5,824 bases of DNA from Geobacteraceae bacterium (lineage in GTDB: Bacteria; Desulfobacterota; Desulfuromonadia; Desulfuromonadales; Geopsychrobacteraceae). Of this stretch, positions 1 to 5,824 are shown piece after piece. A program made the position numbers and the translations under genes. Under the pieces are notes generated by a model. That model saw only the letters and a program-made list of their open reading frames with translations, did not search any database and was not told where the DNA came from. Positions within the stretch are counted from its first letter, which is position 1, and each line of letters opens with the position of its first letter. Where the stretch lies: positions 1 to 5,824 of the forward strand of contig JAMOPE010000435.1 of assembly GCA_027064785.1 (NCBI GenBank). The letters run 5' to 3'.

Positions 1-72
1 CCTTAAAGCCTTTGCCATTGCAGCTCTGACATCAGAAAAATCGACACAATTGTCGGGATGATCTGGATCTTT
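1..72 (-). other. Asp-rich loop and helix, weakly EF-hand/dockerin-like (cut by window edge)
   Basis: Residues 1918-1941 read KDPDHPDNCVDFSDV followed by RAAMAKALR at the edge. Closely spaced Asp residues, a V-D-x-x-D step and then a short amphipathic helix recall the calcium loop and following helix of dockerin-type EF-hands. The match is imperfect: the spacing does not fit the D1-D3-D5-D12 ligand pattern without a one-residue shift, and Pro/His replace expected loop residues. Cys 1926 lies here and Cys 1916 just before it, nine residues between them, so a disulfide could hold the loop. The protein continues beyond position 1, so a second half-motif could exist outside the window. Confidence 0.3.
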
Positions 73-3000
73 GATGCACAATATATACTTATTCCCGTCA
101 TCATACCGGAACGGGCGCATAAGCGGTATATTGGTATGGATCGAAATGCTGTCTAGACGTCCTACCCCCTCAGCACCATCTTCAGGCTCAGCATAAGTCA
201 GCAAGGGGATATCTTCGATGTTACTGTCCCCGGCTCCAGCAGGGGCATCTTCAGGCATCGTGAACGTTACCTCCCAGGTTCCACTCACCAAACCCGCCAA
301 AAAAGAATAACTCATCTCGCCATGAATACCGACAAAAACACCAGCGGTCTCTGACGCTTTGAAGTGAGCCCCTAACTCAGCATAGGCACTCATGATTTCG
401 AACTTTTTACCCCGGGCTTTTACCCCGGCTTCAAGACCGATCCACAGTCTACCACGGGCATCGATATAGAAAGGTTTAATGCCGGCTGCCAAGTCGATTT
501 GAGCTCCACCATAGAGACGACCGTAGAAGATCCACGCCGAGCCCTCGAGGTCAAATACGTATTTCACTCCCATAGCAATACCACTGGAATCAAGTTGAAT
601 ATAACCGGAACCCGTTAAAAATTCGAGAGCGGTCACTTCCAGTTGCTGGATAACTGAACCAAAATAGATATGCCAGTCACTTTCACTGAACAACAGATCG
701 ACCCCGCCATCAACTCCTAACAGAGTAAATCCGGAAGCCTCTTTCGACAGGTGAGCCTGAGCCTGAACATGCAGCATCGCCGGGCTGGCACCCAGTTCAA
801 TGACAGCCGCAAGATGAGCTGTTCCCGATGCACTCTTTCCTTCCATAAACCAAGAGTCTCCGGTCAATACGACCCGGTAATTGGTCGGTTCCATCGTTAA
901 ACTAAACTTACCAAAATAAGTATATCCAGTGTCCAGGCTGCCTAAATCAAGAAGGGCAGTCAGACCAAAAAGCGTATCAGCAGAGGGGTCGAAAGAAACA
1001 TTCCCAGGTGTTGCATTGATCCTCATGTGGTAGGCGACACCACCACCAATTCCATAGATATTCATTGGAATCGGACTCAATGGAATTGTTGCTCCGGTCT
1101 TCATCATGACCCGCCAATAGACATAAGAATCGGTGTCATTATCGATCGAACCAACTTGCAGTGCCCCTGATAATGGTAATGTCCCGGCGATCAAAACATC
1201 CAGCCCAGCAGAGAAACCCGTTCCATAAACAGGATCGTTGCTGTACATCGCCAAATACCCGGAGAACTCGACCGCTGGATTGGTAAATGCAATCTCAATT
1301 TCATTGAGTTCGAAAGTCAGATCATCGTAAAGCTTAACAACCGCTCCCGCTTCACAAAGATCAGCGATATTGATGTTTCCACCGGCAAGAAGATAAAACT
1401 TTTGATTATAACCGATTCCTAATTGATTCAGGGTCAGATCAACTCCCGCCAAACTGACAGTCGTCCCGTTAAAAGAGCGCGACATCTCTGCGGCATCAAC
1501 ACTTATTTTTGTTGCGTAAACCTGCAATCCAGACAGGGACATGTCGTCAGGCATTGCCGACAACACCGCGTCCGCTTTCATGGTGATATCGGTATTCATC
1601 GAGAAAAAGAGACCGTCGGTCGAATCGTATCCAGCGCCAAGATCACTGACCGTAAGTTCTGCAAAACCGGCATCCGCAGTAAAACTGGCATCAGTCTCTC
1701 CGCCCAGAGACCAGGCACTGATCCCGCTGTTATCAACCGTCAATGCCGCAGCAACCTGCAGGTCAAAAAACTGCTCGAGGGTCAGATCCAGACCGAGACT
1801 ACCGCTTGAAATAGAGAATCCGGAGAAGCTGAGACTTGCTTGTGTCAACACCGTCGGAAAGCCCAGCCCTTGAATATCAATCGGATTTTCCAGTGCAACT
1901 GACCCCGCAACACCAGAAGAGGAAAATTCCAGCTCATTGACGGCAAAGGAAATTTCGGTCGACTCGTACGGGAAGACAATCTGTCCCCCAAGGGACACTT
2001 TTGCCGAATCGAAATTGAATGAACCGGCGACCCCTTTCAGTTTGACAGAGGTTCCGGGGATCTTCAAAGCAGAGGTAACTCCGGCGGCGAAGGTATAATT
2101 ATCGGCAACACTGTCGTAGCCGATTTCCGGTGCAATGGAAGTCCCGTAGCCGCTACCAAAAGCAAGAGAACCGGTAATACTCTTTAACTTAATAATTTCA
2201 CTGAGGGTTGTTTTTGATGAATCAAACCCAATCGTAATACTGCTCAGTTCCGCATCAATACCGTAATTGGCATCTTCAAAGATATGAGCCGTCTGAGGCT
2301 GACTACCATTCCAGGTCAAATCACCACTGAACCCACTGCCACTCAGGCCGATGTTGGTAATTGAAATTCCTTCAAGTGCCGGAAGTGAGCCTGTCTGATG
2401 GAAGGTAATTGTGCCGCCCAATACCTTACCGTACGCAGCACCATCCACGGCACCCACTTCGATTCCATTGATCTGTGCGGTAAAGAAATCAGTCACAACA
2501 GGAAAAGCAGTGACAAAAGAGATCGAACCCGATTTAATTTTTGGAGCAGTCGGATCACTCAGGTCAATTTCAACATTTCTGATCGTAACGGGAAGATCAC
2601 CAAAAGGGTCTTTCAAATCAGCGGGGATAGAAGACATGAAGCTGCCGAGATTTAAACCACCGGTTGCTTCGGTGATTATCCCATCCGAATAATTGAACGA
2701 AGTTCGCAAGGTAAAATTACCAACAGCAATCAGCAGATTACCACCTAACTGGTCGAGTTCAAACTCTCCATCCTGATAAACTTTGGCCGTTGCGGTCACG
2801 TCTTGACCGCCAAACGTAACCCCGCCCGACAGGGCAATCCAGAAACGGCTGTCGGTGACACCAAAACCATATTGGGTCAGCGACATCAGCATCGCGTCGT
2901 TCAAGTTGATCGTTGCCCCGTCGATGGTCTGCATTCCGGTCGAAGCCTCAGCAAGAGCAAGGGCATCTTTATAAATTTTAAGGCCGGTAAATGAGAAGGA

Positions 3001-5824
3001 GCGATCAAGATCACTGATCGCCGAATTTTCGAGAGTCAGGTCGGCATCGATAGCGACAAAGAACTCGCCGTCATCATAGCCACCTTCAACTTTACTTAAG
3101 TCAATGCGGGCAAAATCTCCAATGTCAAACGCTTGTTGCAAACGATCAGCAGCAACTGTCATTTCGGCAATACCACCACTGTCAAAAGCCGCGGTAACCG
3201 CAATTGGGATATTATCAAACTTGTTCAGCTTAAGATCTGCGGCAATCGATCCCGAGACTGAGTTATTGGACAAACCAAAAGAGAATGCCGAAACGTCAGC
3301 CGAAAAACCCGATAACTTAAAGCGAGTCAGAGAGCCGGGGTCGATATCGACAGGACCATTGGTCGAAATGCCACTCATCGACAATACCAGACTATTTTCA
3401 CGACTCAAGCCAATGGAGCCACCACCCAGATCAGCAGGGAGATTTATTTTTCCCCACAACGCGACCGAGCGATCTTCCAGAGAAAGGCTACCCGCAAGGT
3501 TATTAACCTTGAAAGATGTCCCCGGAATGGTAAAAGAGAAACCGGTTGCTGCAGAACTTGCGATACTCGCAGCACCTTTTACAACATTTTGAGCTGCACC
3601 TGTCGCAGTATCTTTCGCCGTATTCAGAAAATCTTCTGCAGTTTCAACCCCCCAAGTGATTGCCCCGTCAGCCAACATCCGCAGGTTGGAGACTTCCTGA
3701 ACGGTATCACCATAGGCAGAACCCAGCTTAACCGAGCCATCAAGGTCGGTCAGTTTAATCATTTCGAGAATTGAAGATTTTGTTGTATCAAGACGCAGTG
3801 CAACCCGCGACAGTTTAAGAGCGATACCATAGTCGCCAGTAACAACCGGAATCGTCAGCAGCTTACCAGCACCTCCGCCACCATGACCACCGACCATACC
3901 GCCCGACTCTGACCTTCTCGAGGGTCCCTTATTAGAAGTTGATTCAACCCCAGCAGTTGTCGCCGGCCAGTTGATTGTCCCTTTAAATCCGGACGGGCTC
4001 AGATCGATATCATCAAGACCCAGCCCGGCTAAGGCATCCGGCATAGCAATGCCATTGATAGTAGCAAGAGATATAGATCCATCAACTGAAGCACCGTCAA
4101 AACCAAAACTGATCGAGTTAAGGTTAGCCTGAACGGCAGCAAGATCAACACTTAGCCCACGGGGAAAGTTAACCGTCACCATCCCCGAAGTAATCGAATG
4201 AGCGTCAAGGTCGACACCAAGGTTTGTGAACTGAACCTTGAGTTCACCGGTCAATGGATCTTTCATCTCTTCGGGGAGATACGCCATCAAGAACCCAACA
4301 TTGATAAAGCCTTCACCGCTCAACATCCCTGCAACCGCTTCAGCCGATGTCCGGAGTGAAAATTCCCCCAACGTCAAAGTTAAACCATCAAAACCAAAGT
4401 CACTAATTTTGTAGGTGCCATCCTGAAAAATCCGTGCCGTCAGTGAAATATTATTATCCTGATAATTAGCCGAGCCCTTCAGGCCAAACCACAACTTACC
4501 GCCCTCGATACCCAAACCATATTGCTCCAACGCCAACTTGATCGCATTGATATTAACGTCGCCGCCCTTAAGCTCGTTCCAGCCGTCCATATCTTGGGCA
4601 AACTCAATACCACTCTTGAAGATCCGCAAGCCCTTGAGATCAACTTTTTTCCCATAATCGGCAAACAGCGTGTGCGTTGCCTGAATTCCACCATCAATTT
4701 CGACATAAAAGTTGTCATCTTTGTATCCGCTGGTCACCTTATCAAGCGTCAACGTGGCAAAGCCCTGCAAATCCAAATTTTTATTGACCGCACCGCCAAT
4801 CTCAACCTCTTTCAGCCCGGTTTTATCAAGCGTGGCGTTCGCTGCAATCTTCAATCCACCGAATTGCGCAAAGGTCATTTCACCGGCAAGCGTTCCACTG
4901 ATATTCCCATGCGAAATATCGATACTCAAAGCCGTTAACTCGGAAGGGATTTTTTCGAGAGAAATCGTTGGTAAATCACCGGGATTAAAAATAATGGGTC
5001 CATCAGTTGAGAGCCCACTGGAAGCCGAAAGAGTCAATGGATGATCTGCGGGAATGGTAATCGACGCCGAGTTCATTGATGGGGGCAAAATCAAAGTACC
5101 CGAAATCGACAAAGCCTTATTTTCGAGATCGACCGAACCGCCCAGGTTACCGAGACTGAACAATCCACCGGGGAGAATCAGTTGTTTTGCGCTGTCCGCA
5201 ACCCCGGCAGCCAAATTCTTACCCCAGTGGATACTGTGGTCAGCTAATAATGTCAGATCTGGAATTTCAAGGTTGTTGAAGCCAGAGCCAAATTGTAATG
5301 ATCCGGCAAAACCGGCAAGTTGGATTATATCAACCAACGGGCGTTGCGTATCAACATCAACACTCAGTTCGGTCAAACCAAGACCAAACCCGTAATCACC
5401 CTCTAAAAGGGTCACCTGAAGATTACCAGACAGCCCGACCAGATCGATTTCTCCAGCAAAACCAAATTTTCCTAGCTGCAGATCGTTAAAGGGAATATCA
5501 GAGAGGGGCAAACCGAGCCCGGCAAGAGAAATCGAACCGTCAATATCGGCACCAGAGGGTGAAAATGTCAATGCAGACAGTTTCATCTGAACCGGCCCTA
5601 GCGCAAATTCCAGCGGTGCTGATGGATTGAGAGACACCAACCCGAAAGTGACCTGACGGTTGGTAATATCGACACTCAAGCCGCTTAACTGCACCAGCAG
5701 CTCGTTGGCTTCGTTAAACAGTTGTGGAAATTTTTCCTGAACAATCGCGGGGAGCCCTGAGATTGCCCCTTGTGCCGCATCAATCAGGCCGTCGGCATTA
5801 ACAGCGCTGCGATCAACCCGCAGT
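1..5824 (-). CDS. Giant repeat-containing, probably exported protein (internal fragment, open at both ends)
   Basis: One minus-strand frame stays open for 1941 codons (complement of 5823 to 1), with no in-frame TTA, CTA or TCA on the plus strand at codon positions. An open frame of this length cannot be chance at near 50% GC. The product has three diverged tandem units (residues 32-515, 516-1065, 1066-about 1541), then a distinct beta-rich region (about 1542-1855), a linker, a possible Ig-like segment and an Asp-rich end. Composition is Gly/Ser/Thr/Asp/Leu-rich with alternating hydrophobic residues, and only three Cys (residues 1490, 1916, 1926), which is typical of secreted or surface proteins. 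I see no long hydrophobic membrane helix. Start, signal peptide and stop lie outside the window, so full length, sorting signal and regulation cannot be judged. I see no frameshift, since homologous motifs continue in the same frame throughout. The family is not recognised and the function is unknown. Confidence 0.95.
73..204 (-). other. Possible bacterial Ig-like segment
   Basis: Residues 1874-1917 start LLTYAEPEDGAEGVGRLDSI and continue SIHTNIPLMRPF. The order hydrophobic strand, P-x-D-G-A-x-x-V, a strand of alternating Ile/Ser, then N-x-P-L/M matches the start of SbsA-type bacterial Ig-like domains (consensus of the kind SPADGAxxV followed by a I-x-I-x-F-x-x-P-hydrophobic strand). Only about 44 residues are present before the sequence becomes Asp-rich, short of the roughly 100 of a full Ig-like domain, so this is either a truncated match or a similar turn in an unrelated fold. 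The assignment rests on remembered consensus only. Confidence 0.35.
205..258 (-). other. Acidic Pro/Ala/Gly interdomain linker
   Basis: Residues 1856-1873 (MPEDAPAGAGDSNIEDIP) are Pro, Ala, Gly and acidic residues without an alternating strand pattern. They lie directly between the last strand of the beta-rich region (WEVTFT) and the possible Ig-like segment, as expected for a flexible linker between domains. Confidence 0.65.
259..1200 (-). other. Non-repeat, aromatic-rich, beta-strand-like C-terminal region
   Basis: Residues about 1542-1855 differ from the three units. They have more aromatic residues, with six Trp in this part (in YVYWRV, DSWFME, SDWHIYF, SAWIFYG, RLWIGL and TWEVTF) against about nine in the preceding 1541 residues. 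Alternating strands continue, with Gly-rich turns such as NIYGIGGGVAYHMR (around 1021-1065), YTYFGKF and RLYGGAQIDLAAG (around 480-520). Many strands alternate hydrophobic and small or polar residues, as in a beta-barrel, beta-sandwich or beta-solenoid. It ends in the strand GTWEVTFTM before the linker. I do not recognise a named family. It may be an independent globular domain capping the repeat array; a membrane barrel is possible but not supported by a terminal aromatic signature, since the protein continues after it. Confidence 0.6.
1201..2628 (-). repeat. Tandem protein repeat unit 3 (about 476 residues, most diverged)
   Basis: This is the third copy, residues 1066-about 1541, starting at IPADLKDPFGD. 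Recognisable motifs are GGTITF (the counterpart of DGSISLA), GFSGDL (2317-2334), ANYGIDAEL (around 2270), GSLAFGSGYG (around 2160), VAGSFNF (around 2023), AGYDSTDGLFF (1585-1635), NQLGIGY (around 1420) and VKLYDDLTFEL (around 1336). The signature QDG and FxLRT positions are replaced in this copy, and its end is blurred: there is no clear LPxxxKDP start of a fourth unit after it. The downstream limit at 1201 is therefore approximate. It contains the first of the three cysteines (1354-1356). The copy leads directly into the non-repeat C-terminal region, so it may act as the terminal, capping member of the array; that is inference. Confidence 0.75.
3541..3648 (-). other. Extended Ala-rich amphipathic helix in repeat unit 2
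   Basis: Residues 726-761 contain VETAEDFLNTAKDTATG followed by AAQNVVKGAASIASSAATG. Ala, Lys, Asp and Thr dominate and glycines are spaced, unlike the beta-type sequence around it, so an amphipathic helix is likely. Unit 1 has a short version at the same place (WGKNLAAGVADSAKQL, within 5161-5229) and unit 3 a remnant (TFAAGVTSAL). The distance from the GSL motif to the following GS motif is 246 bases here, 165 in unit 1 and 147 in unit 3, so the extra 27-33 residues are located in this helix. The repeated A-x-D-x-A type spacing resembles late-embryogenesis or apolipoprotein-like helices, but this is only a resemblance. Confidence 0.7.
3862..3960 (-). other. Gly-rich low-complexity insert in repeat unit 2
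   Basis: Residues 622-654 run through a Ser/Thr/Arg-rich stretch (SNKGPSRRSESG) into a Gly/His-rich run (GMVGGHGGGGAGK). From the GFxG motif to the DYG motif the distance is exactly 66 bases in units 1 and 3 but 156 bases in unit 2. The insert therefore adds exactly 90 bases, 30 residues, in frame, at a point that is a strand-to-strand turn in the other copies. It is probably a disordered, flexible loop, locally the most polar and basic stretch of the protein. It could be an exposed loop or a proteolysis-prone linker. No known motif is recognised. Confidence 0.8.
4279..5730 (-). repeat. Tandem protein repeat unit 1 (about 484 residues)
   Basis: This is the first complete copy of the long repeat, residues 32-515, phased to begin at FPQLF, which matches LPEEM and IPADL at the starts of units 2 and 3. 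Motifs in order are VDITNRQ-type strands, DIDGSISLA, GFAGEI (5446-5463), GDYGFGLGL (around 5400), GSLQFGSG, LGGSVDL (around 5140), SGYKDDNFYVEI (4696-4731), EQYGLGI (around 4519) and ARIFQDGTYKI followed by GEFSLRT (4348-4437). The pattern is short amphipathic strands separated by Gly/Asp turns, which predicts a beta-rich fold. The boundary phase is my choice; the repetition itself is what the sequence shows. Nucleotide identity with the other units is low, so the duplication is old and the frame has been kept by selection. I do not recognise the domain family. Confidence 0.85.
5731..5824 (-). other. End of a region preceding repeat unit 1
   Basis: Residues 1-31 plus one partial codon. The segment is Ala-rich and probably helical (NADGLIDAAQGAI) and comes just before the FPQLF start of unit 1. 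It sits where units 1 and 2 have their closing segments (for example SAEAVAGML before unit 2), so it is probably the tail of a further upstream unit. Too little is present to align securely. If right, the array extends beyond the window and has more than three copies. Confidence 0.4.

Larger units (their letters stand above)
2629..4278 (-). repeat. Tandem protein repeat unit 2 (about 550 residues, carries two extra segments)
   Basis: This is the second copy, residues 516-1065, beginning at LPEEMKDP. It carries the same ordered motifs as unit 1: VDGSISLA, GFKGTI (3973-3990), GDYGIALKL (around 3835), GSVKLG, LAGSLSLED (around 3490), GGYDDGEFFVAI (3049-3084), TQYGFGV (around 2869) and AKVYQDGEFEL followed by GNFTLRT (2701-2787). 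It is about 66 residues longer than unit 1, and nearly all of the excess comes from two places: a Gly-rich insert of about 30 residues (3862-3960) and an Ala-rich segment about 27 residues longer (3541-3648). Outside these the motif spacing is almost identical to unit 1. The junction with unit 3 is marked by IPADLKDP at 2628, the counterpart of LPEEMKDP. Confidence 0.85.

Noticed and set aside
405..428. 11-base direct repeat ttttaccccgg, copies 13 bases apart
   Set aside because: Only two copies, with an offset that is not a multiple of three, so it does not reflect protein repetition; probably chance.
3495..3511. Perfect 17-base inverted repeat with one central base (caaggtta t taaccttg)
   Set aside because: It is within coding sequence for the KVNNL part of unit 2, has no T-run or spacer typical of a terminator, and no operator context; chance is sufficient.
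3104..3592. Plus-strand ORF of 162 codons, the longest closed ORF in the window
   Set aside because: It lies wholly antisense to repeat unit 2, has Pro/Arg/Ser-rich shadow composition, no family resemblance, and the opposite frame holds the conserved repeat motifs.
3856..3882. GGGGAGK resembling a Walker A nucleotide-binding loop
   Set aside because: It lacks the Ser/Thr after Lys, sits in a low-complexity Gly run, and there is no surrounding NTPase fold or Walker B motif.
4226..4247. Inverted repeat gtgaact / agttcac with an 8-base loop
   Set aside because: A short AT-containing stem inside the coding frame with no following T-run; not a terminator or regulatory site.
4479..4718. Minus-strand ORF of 79 codons
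   Set aside because: It is out of frame with the giant gene and lies inside repeat unit 1, whose in-frame motifs (QYGLGI, LKGLRI) match the other units; it is a shadow.
1423..5489. Other plus-strand ORFs of 61-138 codons (for example 1541-1873, 2411-2692, 4522-4938, 4712-5044, 5054-5395)
   Set aside because: They overlap one another in different frames and the minus-strand gene. Long antisense frames are expected opposite a strand low in the codons that read as stops on the other side. None shows a recognisable protein.
1..5824. RNA genes, CRISPR array, insertion sequence, prophage or attachment site
   Set aside because: No short regularly spaced repeats, no transposase or integrase-like sequence and no tRNA-like fold were noticed; the continuous coding frame leaves no intergenic space.

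Overview
The whole window is the inside of one very large gene on the minus strand. Reading the complement with codons in register with position 1 gives 1941 consecutive sense codons from position 5823 down to position 1. There is no in-frame stop, no assignable start, and the frame runs off both ends. It is easy to miss because an ORF search that needs both a start and a stop inside the window finds only short shadow ORFs. I translated the frame line by line by hand. Below, residue 1 is the codon at 5821-5823 and residue 1941 is the codon at 1-3.

Layout, N- to C-terminus (right to left on the map): the end of a preceding region (residues 1-31); three diverged tandem units of about 484, 550 and 476 residues (5730-4279, 4278-2629 and 2628-about 1201); a different, aromatic-richer, beta-strand-like region (about 1200-259); a short acidic/Ala/Pro/Gly linker (258-205); a possible Ig-like segment (204-73); and an Asp-rich, two-cysteine segment that looks weakly like an EF-hand or dockerin (72-1). 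The three units are real homologues: several motif pairs keep exactly the same spacing in two or all three copies. Unit 2 carries two clean extra segments, a Gly-rich insert of about 30 residues and an extended Ala-rich predicted helix.

The composition suggests an exported or cell-surface protein. It is rich in Gly, Ser, Thr, Asp and Leu, has short alternating hydrophobic/polar strands throughout, and has only three cysteines in 1941 residues. I do not recognise the repeat family and give no gene symbol. A long beta-structured adhesin or surface fibre, or a beta-groove protein of the AsmA/TamB kind, are the two ideas worth testing; neither is shown by the sequence.

The organism cannot be fixed from this window. 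GC is near one half and the coding is dense. A Gram-negative environmental bacterium is a reasonable guess, held with low confidence. I saw no RNA gene, mobile element, CRISPR array, promoter or terminator, and every stretch is accounted for as coding sequence of the one gene.
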